A stretch of 29,828 nt of DNA from Verrucomicrobiota bacterium (GCA_003219345.1 QHOP01000374.1:1-29828), one strand, 5' to 3'; counted from the stretch's first letter, positions 8,465 to 19,810 are shown. The notes: generated by a model from the sequence alone, not told the origin. Program-made: numbers and translations.

Positions 8465-9445
8465 TTAGTCTTCCGCCTTCGACTCCCGACCGGTCAGGTC
8501 GCGCAAGGCCAACGCCACGTTCTTGCCCTCGTAAAGCATTGCATAAACTTCATCGATGATCGGCGTGCTCACGTTGAGCTTGCGCGCCAGTTGCCAGGCC
8601 GACCGCGCGGTCGGATACCCTTCCGCCACGTTCACCATGTTTGCCAGAATATCCGCGATTTTTTCGCCGCGGCCGAGCCGTTCGCCGAAACCGCGATTGC
8701 GACTGAGCCGCGAAAAACAGGTCACCGTGAGATCGCCCAATCCGCTCAGACCGGAAAACGTTTCCGCTTCCGCGCCGCACGCCACACCGAGTCGGCGAAT
8801 CTCTACAATCGCCCGCGTCACCAGCGCCGCTTTGGAATTATCGCCAAAACCGAGTCCATCCGAAACGCCAGCGGCGATGGCAATGACGTTCTTCAACGCG
8901 CCCCCCAGCTCGACGCCCAGCAAGTCGGTGCTCGTATAGACGCGAAATGCCGGTCGATGAAACAAATCCTGCACTTTGGGCGCTGTTTGGATGTCCGTGC
9001 TGGCAGCCACAATGGCGGTCGGAATTCCGCGCGCGACTTCCAGCGCAAGTGTCGGGCCGGACAACGCGGCGACGCGCGCCTCCGGGGCGTTCTGGCGCAG
9101 AATGCCGCACATCGTCAATCCAGTGTCGTGTTCGATGCCCTTCGTGACGCTGACGGCGATTCCGGTGTAGTGCGCCAGACATCGCGTCACTTCGCGGAAG
9201 GCCTTTGACGGCACCGCAACGACGACGCACGCGGTGTCATGCACCGCCTTGGTGGGGTCCGTCTCCAGCCGCCATTCACGCGGCAGTTCGATGCCCGGCA
9301 GGTAAGGTTCGTTACGTCCGGCGCGGCGCAGCTCCTCGAGGTGGCGTGGATCGTGGCCCCACAGCGTGATGTTGCGTTTACCTTCGTGCAGCAACTTCGC
9401 CAATGCCGTTCCCCAGGCGCCCGCGCCAAGCACCGTGACTTTCAT
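8465..9445 (-). CDS. gpsA: Glycerol-3-phosphate dehydrogenase [NAD(P)+]
   Basis: 326 aa, normal for GpsA. Reduces dihydroxyacetone phosphate to sn-glycerol-3-phosphate, the backbone of phospholipids; cytoplasmic. The N-terminal Rossmann motif GAGAWGTALAKLL is at residues 7-19. VTKGIE, the catalytic-lysine segment GGALKNVIAIAAGVSDGL and the substrate-binding GDNSKAALVTRAIVEI follow in the expected order. The ATG start overlaps the plsY stop by four bases (ATGA), so the two are almost certainly translationally coupled, matching their consecutive roles in lipid synthesis. Confidence 0.96.
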   Translation of the reverse strand: MKVTVLGAGAWGTALAKLLHEGKRNITLWGHDPRHLEELRRAGRNEPYLPGIELPREWRLETDPTKAVHDTACVVVAVPSKAFREVTRCLAHYTGIAVSVTKGIEHDTGLTMCGILRQNAPEARVAALSGPTLALEVARGIPTAIVAASTDIQTAPKVQDLFHRPAFRVYTSTDLLGVELGGALKNVIAIAAGVSDGLGFGDNSKAALVTRAIVEIRRLGVACGAEAETFSGLSGLGDLTVTCFSRLSRNRGFGERLGRGEKIADILANMVNVAEGYPTARSAWQLARKLNVSTPIIDEVYAMLYEGKNVALALRDLTGRESKAED

Positions 9446-10095
9446 GGAGTGGATTGTTTTTTGTTTTGTTTTTTTTTAAGCGATCCGATGCGGTTTTCGG
9501 TTCCGTTCAGCAAGCGCTGAATGTTGCCTTTGTGCTTGTAAATGGCCAGCACGCTCATCGCACCCGTCACGATGGTCAGCGTCCAGTCGCCGTAGAAAAA
9601 CCAGGTCGCAAACGGCAGGGTGAACGACGCGACCAGCGAGCCGACCGACACGTACCGCGTCAGCGCGAAAAATATGATCCAAAGACTCAGACTGATCAGC
9701 AACGCCCACGGCACAATCCCCGCCAGCACGCCCGCCGATGTGGCGATGCCTTTGCCGCCTTTAAACCTGAGCCAGCAGGTGTAGTTGTGCCCGATGACGA
9801 CCGCTAAACCGCCAATCAGCCGCAAATACACTTCCTCAACGGGGGCGACGGAGAAAAATCTGATTGCGATATCAACGAGCCAGGCGCAGGCCGCGAAACC
9901 TTTCAGCCCATCGACCACCAGCACGAAGATGCCCGCGGGCTTGCCGAGAAAGCGGAACACGTTCGTCGCTCCGATGTTCCCGCTGCCGACCGTGCGAATG
10001 TCAACCCCCTTGGCCCTGGCCACAAGATAACCCGTCGGAATGGAACCGAGCAAATAGGCCCCGACGACCACAGCGACGTAGCTGACGAAGTGCAC
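9442..10095 (-). CDS. plsY: Glycerol-3-phosphate acyltransferase PlsY
   Basis: 217 aa integral membrane enzyme that moves an acyl group from acyl-phosphate (made by PlsX) to glycerol-3-phosphate, forming lysophosphatidate. The three PlsY motifs are visible: GSIPTGYL...GSGNIGATNVFR, GHNYTCWLRFKGGKGIATSAG, and RYVSVGSLVASFTLPFA. Several hydrophobic segments run between them. The C-terminus is a basic tail (KKKQNKKQSTP). First gene of the plsY-gpsA pair, 44 bases from the divergent oxidoreductase. Confidence 0.96.
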   Translation of the reverse strand: MHFVSYVAVVVGAYLLGSIPTGYLVARAKGVDIRTVGSGNIGATNVFRFLGKPAGIFVLVVDGLKGFAACAWLVDIAIRFFSVAPVEEVYLRLIGGLAVVIGHNYTCWLRFKGGKGIATSAGVLAGIVPWALLISLSLWIIFFALTRYVSVGSLVASFTLPFATWFFYGDWTLTIVTGAMSVLAIYKHKGNIQRLLNGTENRIGSLKKKQNKKQSTP

Positions 10096-10139
10096 GGAGT
10101 GAATGTAGGTGCTCCGACTTCACGGTTCCAAGAGGAAAG

Positions 10140-10225
10140 TTGAGTTGCCAGTTGTCAGTCGTCCGTGGTCAGTGGCAAACTCGCGCCGTGGCTGCTACCG
10201 ACAACGGTCAAGGAACGACAAACAA
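10140..10225. repeat. GTTGTCAGT/GACAAC-type repeat forming the oxidoreductase N-terminus
   Basis: A run of AGTTGTCAGTCGTCCGTGG and CAGTGG-type words on the left and GACAACGGTCAAGGAACGAC on the right makes a loose inverted repeat. It occupies the codons between the TTG start and the first Rossmann strand, a stretch that has no counterpart in the family. Confidence 0.5.
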
Positions 10226-11300
10226 TTCCCGAATCAAAGTCGCCGTGCTCGGTGTCGGTTCGCTCGGCAAGGAACACGCGCGCATTTACGCGGAACTGGC
10301 GGATGCGGCGTTGGTCGAGTTTGTCGGAGTTTACGACCTGGTCGCTGAAACGGCGCGGAAGATCGCCGCAAAACACCGGGTGCGGGCTTTTGGCTCCGTG
10401 ACAGATGCCGTCAACGCGAGCGACGCGCTGAACATTGTGACGCCCACGACGACGCACTTCGACCTCGCCAAAACACTGCTCCTGCAAGGCAAGCACGTGT
10501 TCGTCGAAAAACCGATGACCCACAACGCAAACCAGGCGGCAGAACTGGTCCAACTCTCGCAGCAACACCGCTGCGTCCTTCAAGTCGGCCACGTCGAGCG
10601 GTTCAACCCGGTTTTCAAATACCTCGAATCGGTGGCCACCGAGCCGCGGTTCGTCGAAGCGCATCGGCTTTCACCGTACCCGGTAGTGGGACGGGCTTCC
10701 AGCCCGTCTTTGACAGGCAAGATGCCGGTCCCACCACGCAGCACGGACATTGGCGTGGTGCTCGATTTGATGATTCACGACCTCGACGTGGTGCTCGCCT
10801 TCGTGAAATCGCCGGTCGTGAGCATGGATGCCGTCGGCATTCCCGTACTCAGCAACTCCGAGGACATCGCCAACGCGCGGCTGCGCTTTGCCAACGGCTG
10901 TGTCGCCAATCTCACCGCCAGCCGCGTCAGCCCGGAAAAGATGCGCAAGATTCGCGTCTTCAGCGCCGGCCCGATGACCAGCTACATCTCGCTCGATTAC
11001 CGGGCTCAGGAAGGTTTCATCTACCGCATCGCCCGCGAAGGCGAGGAGGAATCGTCCCTGCTCAAAAAACTTTTGAAATCGAAGGACAGGACCATCGTAA
11101 GCGAGTTCGGCGGCAAACGGATCGTGCGCGAGCCGGTGCCGTTACAGAAGGAGGAGCCGCTCAAACTGGAGCTGCAACATTTCGTCGAATCGGTGCGCGC
11201 GCACCGGACACCGCTCGTCAGCGGCGAATCGGCCAAGCGCGCGCTGGATCTGGCGTTTGAAATCACGAGGCAGATTCAGGGTACATTGCCGACTGTTTGA
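10140..11300 (+). CDS. Gfo/Idh/MocA oxidoreductase, possible GnnA-like lipid A sugar dehydrogenase
   Basis: 386 aa from a TTG start preceded by AGAGG (4-base spacer). The Rossmann motif VAVLGVGSLGKEHARIYAEL appears only at about residue 34; the N-terminal ~30 residues are translated repeat sequence, so the GTG at 10188 is an alternative start. EKPMTHN (lysine of the EKP motif) and LQVGHVERFNP mark the catalytic region; DLMIHDLDVVL and NARLRFANGCVANLTASRVS follow. This subfamily commonly sits beside lpxA/lpxB. GnnA of Leptospira and Acidithiobacillus oxidises the C3 hydroxyl of UDP-GlcNAc for 3-amino lipid A; assignment to that role is inference, and the partner aminotransferase GnnB is not in the window. 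Residues 182-199 (VVGRASSPSLTGKMPVPP) look like an in-frame insertion of a palindromic repeat. Confidence 0.85.
   Translation: MSCQLSVVRGQWQTRAVAATDNGQGTTNNSRIKVAVLGVGSLGKEHARIYAELADAALVEFVGVYDLVAETARKIAAKHRVRAFGSVTDAVNASDALNIVTPTTTHFDLAKTLLLQGKHVFVEKPMTHNANQAAELVQLSQQHRCVLQVGHVERFNPVFKYLESVATEPRFVEAHRLSPYPVVGRASSPSLTGKMPVPPRSTDIGVVLDLMIHDLDVVLAFVKSPVVSMDAVGIPVLSNSEDIANARLRFANGCVANLTASRVSPEKMRKIRVFSAGPMTSYISLDYRAQEGFIYRIAREGEEESSLLKKLLKSKDRTIVSEFGGKRIVREPVPLQKEEPLKLELQHFVESVRAHRTPLVSGESAKRALDLAFEITRQIQGTLPTV
10683..10737. repeat. Palindromic element inserted in frame in the oxidoreductase gene
   Basis: Outer arms GTGGGAC (10686-10692) and GTCCCAC (10728-10734) enclose two hairpins. One is GACGGGCT (10690-10697) with AGCCCGTC (10701-10708). 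The other is GACAGGC (10712-10718) with GCCGGTC (10724-10730), with one mismatch. The reading frame continues through it. Confidence 0.8.
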
Positions 11301-11345
11301 ACGAACGGCTTTACGGATATCACAATCGGGTGTAGCAAATAGTTT

Positions 11346-11537
11346 ATGCAAACCATTCGTTACGTCTATTGGCAGGATGATGACATGTGGCTAGGTTTTC
11401 TTGAAGAGTATCCTGATTACATGACGCAAGGCAAATCGCTGAAAGACCTGGAGGAACATCTGCGCGACCTGCACAAGGAATTGACCAGCGGCGCTATTCC
11501 CTGCGTGCGTAAGGTGGCCGAGCTTCAACTCTCGTGA
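11346..11537 (+). CDS. hicB: HicB-family antitoxin (short form)
   Basis: 63 aa. Partner antitoxin of the HicA mRNA interferase. The sequence YVYWQDDDMWLGFLEEYPDY, then TQGKSLKDLEEHLRDLHKEL and IPCVRKVAEL, is the typical compact HicB fold found with an upstream-hicB gene order. Its TGA stop overlaps the hicA GTG start by four bases (GTGA), so the two are coupled. Inserted between the oxidoreductase and lpxB, where it has no metabolic link. Confidence 0.85.
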   Translation: MQTIRYVYWQDDDMWLGFLEEYPDYMTQGKSLKDLEEHLRDLHKELTSGAIPCVRKVAELQLS

Positions 11538-11715
11538 AGCGTCTTGACCTCATTCAACAGCTCACGCGCATGGGCTGCGTTCTCATCAGGCAGGGAGGGA
11601 AACACGATTGGTATCAGAATCCTGGGACGAAAATGTGCCACCGGTTCCGCGCCATCGCGAAATCAAGGAGTACCTCGCGCGTTCCATTATCAAAAAGCTT
11701 GGCGACCAAAGCTGA
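11534..11715 (+). pseudogene. hicA: HicA-family toxin gene with a one-base frameshift
   Basis: HicA toxins are small double-stranded-RNA-binding-like proteins that cleave mRNA; the key histidine sits in a GGKHDWY-type motif, present here. The first frame reads MKRLDLIQQLTRMGCVLIRQ then GGKHDWYQNPGTK. At an A-run (ACGAAAATGTG, about 11627-11637) the expected continuation VPPVPRHREIKEYLARSII then KKLGDQS appears in another frame, starting at GTG 11635 and ending at TGA 11713-11715. One missing base in the A-run would restore a normal ~60-aa HicA. As read, translation runs into unrelated residues and stops at 11731. Alternatives are a sequencing or assembly error, or slippage at the A-run. Confidence 0.8.
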
Positions 11716-11755
11716 CTCGGCATGTTTTTGACTGACGGCCTTCAACAGCGCCGAG

Positions 11756-11790
11756 CGCCGCTCGTCAGCGGCGAAGCGCGCGTTGGATGT
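11756..11790. repeat. Duplicated fragment of the oxidoreductase 3' end
   Basis: Eighteen bases CCGCTCGTCAGCGGCGAA (11758-11775) match 11211-11228 exactly. After an 8-base deletion, GCGCGCGTTGGAT (11776-11788) matches 11237-11249 with one change. The matching codons encode PLVSGE...KRALD near the oxidoreductase C-terminus. The hicBA pair lies between the two copies. Confidence 0.7.
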
Positions 11791-11845
11791 TGAAAAGCAG
11801 TTGAAACCACTCCCTGCCACCGCGCCGCCACGGGAAATCAAGATA

Positions 11846-13099
11846 GTGAACTCCACGCGTTTCATGCTCATCGCCGGCGAAGCGAGTGGGGACTTGCTCG
11901 CCGCCGAGCTCGTCAAGGCGTTGAAGCAGTCGCCGGAAGTGGAGGCGATGCCGTTTCCGCCGGAATTTTTCGGCGCGGGCGGACCAAAGATGGCCGAAGC
12001 GGGCGTGGAATTGGCGGTGGACCTGACGCAGCATTCAGTCATCGGGTTGTTCGACGCGCTGAAAAAGTACCGCGAGTTCAAACGCATCTTCGATCAACTC
12101 TTCCAACTCGCGGTTGAGCGCAAGCCAGACGTCATCATCTGCGTCGATTTTTCCGGGTTCAACCACCGCTTTGCGAACGCCATCAAAAAGTATGTCCGCG
12201 CGCGCTCGGGGACCTTCCTCAACTGGAATCCGAAGATTGTGCAATACGTCTCGCCGCAGGTCTGGGCATCACGGCCCGGACGCGCTTATCAGATCGCCGA
12301 TGACGTGGATTTGCTTCTGAGCATTTTTCCGTTCGAGAAGGATTGGTACGCGGCACGGGTGCCGCAGTTGCGGGTGAAATTCGTCGGGCATCCGATGGTG
12401 GACAGATATGCAAACGCGGAATGCGTAGCCCCCGACGTGAGGAGGGGGAACACGCCGACCACCGCAGCGTCGGAAAACCAGGCCCGCCTCCTCACGTCGG
12501 CGGCTACAGTGTTGCTGCTTCCGGGCAGCCGCGTCGCGGAATTGCGTCGGCACCTGCCGTTGATGACTGCGACGGCGCGAAAAATTCGCGAGGCGAAGCC
12601 CGATACGCGCTTCAAAATGGTTTTGCCGAGCGAAGAATTGAAGCGTCTGGCGGACGAGCCGTCTGCGCTCCTGACCGATCTGGAAATTCGAATCGGCGGC
12701 CTGGCTGAAGCGTTGGCCGCAGCCGATCTGGCGATCACGAAATCCGGCACCATCACTTTGGAATGCGCTTACTTTGGCGTCCCGGCAGTGGTCTTCTACA
12801 AAACTTCCTGGCCCTCTTACCTTGCCGGCCGGATGGCCGTCGGTGTCGAACACCTTGCGATGCCCAACCTGCTCGCGGGCGAGGCGATTTATCCCGAGTT
12901 TATCCAGCACGCCGCAACACCGGATCGCATCGCTCGCGCCGCGCTGGATTTGTTGAACAACTCGGAACGGCGAAACGCCGTCAAAGCAAAGCTGGCTCAG
13001 GTAATAAAATCTTTGGGTGCCCCCGGCGCCAGTGAGCGGGCGGCAAGAGCGGTGCTGAGTCTTGAACCTGTTCCGGTCCGCGCCGCCCTCGCAGATTGA
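11846..13099 (+). CDS. lpxB: Lipid-A-disaccharide synthase LpxB
   Basis: 417 aa from GTG 11846, chosen because the LpxB N-terminus (FMLIAGEASGDLLAAEL) begins right after it; a longer frame from 11783 would translate the duplicated oxidoreductase tail. A GT-B (GT19) glycosyltransferase that joins UDP-2,3-diacylglucosamine to lipid X at the inner membrane. Family landmarks in order: GAGGPKMAEAGVEL, CVDFSGFNHRFANAI, YVSPQVWASRPGRA, FVGHPMVD, LLPGSRVAELRRHLP, AITKSGTITLECA and MPNLLAGEAIYPEF. About residues 194-221, between GHPMVD and LLPGSR, derive from an in-frame palindromic repeat. The upstream lipid-A type oxidoreductase fits the pathway; the hicBA module separates them. Confidence 0.95.
   Translation: MNSTRFMLIAGEASGDLLAAELVKALKQSPEVEAMPFPPEFFGAGGPKMAEAGVELAVDLTQHSVIGLFDALKKYREFKRIFDQLFQLAVERKPDVIICVDFSGFNHRFANAIKKYVRARSGTFLNWNPKIVQYVSPQVWASRPGRAYQIADDVDLLLSIFPFEKDWYAARVPQLRVKFVGHPMVDRYANAECVAPDVRRGNTPTTAASENQARLLTSAATVLLLPGSRVAELRRHLPLMTATARKIREAKPDTRFKMVLPSEELKRLADEPSALLTDLEIRIGGLAEALAAADLAITKSGTITLECAYFGVPAVVFYKTSWPSYLAGRMAVGVEHLAMPNLLAGEAIYPEFIQHAATPDRIARAALDLLNNSERRNAVKAKLAQVIKSLGAPGASERAARAVLSLEPVPVRAALAD
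12425..12507. repeat. Palindromic element inserted in lpxB
   Basis: 24-base arms at 12425-12448 and 12484-12507 are reverse complements at 22 of 24 positions, enclosing about 35 bases. The arms read GTAGCC...GACGTGAGGAGG and CCTCCTCACGTC...GGCTAC. The lpxB frame runs through the whole element. Confidence 0.85.
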
Positions 13100-13191
13100 G
13101 GTTCCCTATCGCTAACCACATACCTGGCCGCGAAGAAGATTGGTTTTTTCATGAATTGACGCCATATTTTCCGCGTCAATTACGAGCGCGC

Positions 13192-16535
<3,344 letters not shown>

Positions 16536-16539
<4 letters not shown>

Positions 16540-18035
16540 CTCCACGCAGAACAACCACTCTTTCCCAGTTCTTTCGCTTTTGCGCCTGCGTTTGAGCGTT
16601 TCGGCGTATCCCCCCACTTGCGAGTACGGCTTCCGGTGGGGTACACCCGGCGATCACGCCCCTGAAAGATTCGATGCCAAAGCTCGCCTTGAAGTTTCAG
16701 GCTGTATTGTTGAACGAATGATCGCCCATGGGACCCTAATGTTCTTCCTAGCTCGCGATCAAAATAAAGCTTGCGCACTGCCTCGACAGCATTTGGGACG
16801 TCCGCGATCATTCTCCAAAAGCCTGTTTTACCTTCCGGCTGGAGGATGCCATCCACGGCCAATCCCGCGCTGGCCATTCCTAAGAACTCCGCATGCGAAG
16901 AGTGGGTGGTGTAGATGACCGGAAGAGCAGAGCACATCGCTTCCCAGGCTGGAAGGCCAAACCCTTCGCCCCCGCTTAAATAAAGCAAACAGTCCCAAAG
17001 CTGGTACAGTGTGGGCATGTCGGTCGGCGCCAGAGCGGCCTTTAACCCGCAACCCTCAGTGTAATACACGTCCTCGCCTCGCTTGACTGCGAAGCCGTGC
17101 TCAAGCCGATGCAGCGGCCAATCGCCCAACGGATCGTCATGCGGCATTTGTAACCAAAGAAAAATGTCGCCAAGAGGGTCGGCTGACTGGATTTTGCCGG
17201 AACCGCAATGGACACAGGCGTCATATTTATATCCGGGTCTGGATTCCAGGACGCACTTAGCCTGCTCCAGATGACAGCCCTCCAATGGGTCCCAATCAAA
17301 CAAACTCACTCCGCCACAGTCCGAGCAGACAAAGTATTTGCCACAGCGAAGGTAGTGGATGGCCTTGTACAGAATCCAAACCTGCTTTCGCCATCGATTT
17401 TGACCTACCCACCCGAGCAAAAACGCATTGCGCGGCATCCAGTCGGGAAGTAACGCGTCCCGCAAGTCCATCTTCTCAACGTCGGAGACGGGCGTAAAAC
17501 GGGACGTGTCGGCAGGACTATACAGATAGTCCAGCTTATCGGGGTCGATTGAAGGACAGCACGACAAAAGCTCGCTCCTGGACCAATCGCTCATTGTCAG
17601 AATAAGATCAGCCTTGTTCAGGATGCGGCCGGCGTCGGCAGGGATCGGAAAACCGTCAGTCTTCAGATACAAGATGAGCTTATATGGCCGCTCGTTTGGA
17701 TCAACACACAAATGATGGAGGCGCTGCGGATCGTTAAATGCAAAAACTATATCCGGCCGCACCTCGGACACGATTTCCTGAAACGTCTTTTGGCCGTGTA
17801 GGTCATCCGGAGCAAGAAACGTCTCTCCGTCCTTTCCTTCGACGGTTTTGGTCGCATAAATCGGCCACTTCGGTTCGGCGACGGCCAAAGAATGATACAG
17901 GCCGATCTGGTGCAATTCATACCGGTCGCTGTGATTGTCCAACAAGTTTCCGAAAATAAGCCTTGTCGTTTCTGCGATGCCGGTAGGCAAGACGGGACTC
18001 TCAGAAACGATCAGGATTTTAGTTTTTGGCGTCAT
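16536..18035 (-). CDS. Zinc-ribbon GT-B glycosyltransferase 1
   Basis: 499 aa from the ATG at 18035, where the start aligns with its paralog (TKILIVSESPVLPTGIAETT). GT-B fold of the GT4-like type: the C-terminal EGFGLPAWE carries the EX7E motif (Glu357, Glu365) that binds the nucleotide sugar. Between the two Rossmann domains a segment has CSDC (237-240) and CVHC (274-277), a likely zinc ribbon that ordinary GT4 enzymes lack. It aligns without gaps to the paralog at 20816-22261 for at least the first 300 residues. No signal peptide or membrane segment: cytoplasmic. Acceptor and sugar are not deducible. Last gene of the minus-strand cluster; its tail after about residue 460 is unlike the paralog and may be poorly conserved. 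Confidence 0.8.
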
Positions 18036-18108
18036 GCTCGCAGAGCAGCCAAGAAATGTCTCCTTGATTGCGCGTGGATGACTGAGCCGACTCTGTGTGC
18101 GCGGTTTC

Positions 18109-19101
18109 TTATTTGCCTGAAGCAACCGGGGCCAGACGATTCTTGATCGTGTCGATAGTATTCTGTTTGATTTGCGCCCGTTCCCGGTAATAGGCGTCGA
18201 GAAGATTTAAGTACTCTTCGGGGAAGCCCACCTCGGCCGCCTTCTGTTTCAGCAGATTCACTGCTTCCTTGATTTGGGAGATTTGCTGTTCAAGTTGATT
18301 TATCACCGCTTCGTCGCCAACAGCCGGCTCTGGCAACCCTTCGTATGCTCCATGCCATGAGGTCTCGGTGTACGCCTGAGCCTGCTGCATCAACGCGATC
18401 ACCCTTTGTTGATACTCGGGATCAATCGGAATGCTCTTTTCCCGGCTGTACTCCTCCAGGATAGCGTATTCGCGAGAGGCAGGTTTCGATTCTTCGTACT
18501 GGCGATAGGTGGCATAATGTTCATCGCTCAAAAGGGCGCGGACTCGTTTATCATAATCATGCCGCGCCGTCAGGACTTGTTGGATTGCCATCTCCGCATC
18601 CAAGGAGGCTAGCATTATTTTTTGATAATGGGTTTCAAGTTGCACGCTCTTTTCGGGGGTTATTCCCAATTGGGCAAATGTACTACGGAGTTCAGGCGCA
18701 TTATTCGACGCCATTCTCGAAACCATGTCGTTGATGGCAGAATCTGTAAATTTTCTGTCCGTTGGACGTTCAAACTGAAGGATATACTCGCCCTGTTTGG
18801 CCCGCTCATTCATCTCAAGCGCGACCTGGATATCTTCGTCTGTTATTTGAGTAGGTGCCGCGTTGGTATCTCCGGCCGGCGAACCCGGCAGGGTCCTTTG
18901 CAGGATCGCAGACCCTATCCGACGGGCTGGAGCACGGCTTCTTGTGTGCTGAAACGCTCCGAGTTCCGACTCGGCTTGGGTAAGCCGAGACCTCAACTCG
19001 CGCACTTTGGAAGAATTGTCGAATGCAAAATAACCCAGAATGAATCCCGTCAACGCGACGGCAAACCATACCCGTACTCGACTGGCGTTTGTCGTTTTCA
19101 C
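18109..19101 (-). CDS. Membrane-anchored coiled-coil protein of unknown function
   Basis: 330 aa from a GTG start (weak ribosome site). One N-terminal membrane segment (WFAVALTGFILGYFAF, about 12-27) is followed directly by a helical region rich in charged residues (SSKVRELRSRLTQAESEL), a low-complexity linker, and mostly helical sequence to the end. LLSDEHYATYRQYEES recalls the LTxxQ-type helix of Spy/CpxP-like proteins, but that similarity is too weak to name it. Another predicted coil is QLEQQISQIKEAVNLLKQKA. Expected topology: short cytoplasmic tail, helical domain outside the inner membrane. It lies 73 bases upstream of glycosyltransferase 1 and 72 bases downstream of the small secreted protein. 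Confidence 0.7.
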   Translation of the reverse strand: MKTTNASRVRVWFAVALTGFILGYFAFDNSSKVRELRSRLTQAESELGAFQHTRSRAPARRIGSAILQRTLPGSPAGDTNAAPTQITDEDIQVALEMNERAKQGEYILQFERPTDRKFTDSAINDMVSRMASNNAPELRSTFAQLGITPEKSVQLETHYQKIMLASLDAEMAIQQVLTARHDYDKRVRALLSDEHYATYRQYEESKPASREYAILEEYSREKSIPIDPEYQQRVIALMQQAQAYTETSWHGAYEGLPEPAVGDEAVINQLEQQISQIKEAVNLLKQKAAEVGFPEEYLNLLDAYYRERAQIKQNTIDTIKNRLAPVASGK

Positions 19102-19173
19102 ACCGTTTGATTCAACCGTGCTCCAGATCCGCCGCCCCAGAAGGCAATCCGCCCACTAAGCAATATCGTTTTC

Positions 19174-19545
19174 TCAGATATTAGAATCCACCTCAGCGTG
19201 CCCATGATCCGATGAGAATTCTTTCGTAAGGTCACATACACCTTGGGACCAGGTAGTTTCGCTCCAGGTGTACGAGACGGTGATCAACGTTCCTGAAACC
19301 CGCGTAGGGGGCACCTCGTCCTTGAATCCCAAGGCCCGGTCAAAACCGTAAGCGTGCTTAATGGCAGTTATTGAAATCCCGGATTGGTCATACTTGGCCT
19401 GAGTGGATCCCAAGGTGTTTGCGGTAGAAGAGAAGCCGGCACCACTATAGTCGCCGGAAGGAGTCCAAGAGCCCCATGCAGAGACTGCCAGCAGCCCAGG
19501 TAATGCGAGACGAACCGGATTCAACGTATGTCTTTTGATTTTCAT
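19174..19545 (-). CDS. Small secreted protein of unknown function
   Basis: 123 aa from the ATG at 19545, which has a strong AGGAG five bases upstream; a longer frame exists but lacks such a site. A signal-peptide-like N-terminus (MKIKRHTLNPVRLALPGLLAVSAWG) precedes a roughly 95-residue polar domain rich in Ser, Thr and Gly with aromatic residues (SWTPSGDYSGAGFSSTANTL, LITVSYTWSETTWSQGV). One cysteine. No family recognised. A 265-base gap separates it from the prepilin-like gene, with a perfect 20-bp tandem repeat, so it may have its own promoter. Confidence 0.65.
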   Translation of the reverse strand: MKIKRHTLNPVRLALPGLLAVSAWGSWTPSGDYSGAGFSSTANTLGSTQAKYDQSGISITAIKHAYGFDRALGFKDEVPPTRVSGTLITVSYTWSETTWSQGVCDLTKEFSSDHGHAEVDSNI

Positions 19546-19645
19546 ATACGCTCCTGTTTGAAGTTTGTTTTTGCGTTTGGCATGTTCATAGTCAAACATC
19601 CGTGTCCCATCCTAACTGTAGGCGTGCAGGAGAAAAGTTGTTTTC

Positions 19646-19685
19646 ATTGTCCAGCACGCGCATTTATTGTCCAGCACGCGCATTT
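19646..19685. repeat. Perfect 20-bp tandem duplication upstream of the small secreted gene
   Basis: The unit ATTGTCCAGCACGCGCATTT occurs twice back to back (19646-19665, 19666-19685). It lies 101-140 bases upstream of the start at 19545 on the minus strand, a reasonable place for regulator binding, but it may also be a simple slip duplication. Confidence 0.85.
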
Positions 19686-19810
19686 CGTCGTTTCGGGAGA
19701 TGCAGTGAGCGTAATCGCCGAAGAATCCGGTGGCACGCCCGCAAATTGGAAAATCACCTGAGGACGATAGAGAATGGTAAAGGCTCAAGGCAGGTCGGAT
19801 CCCGGACCGA

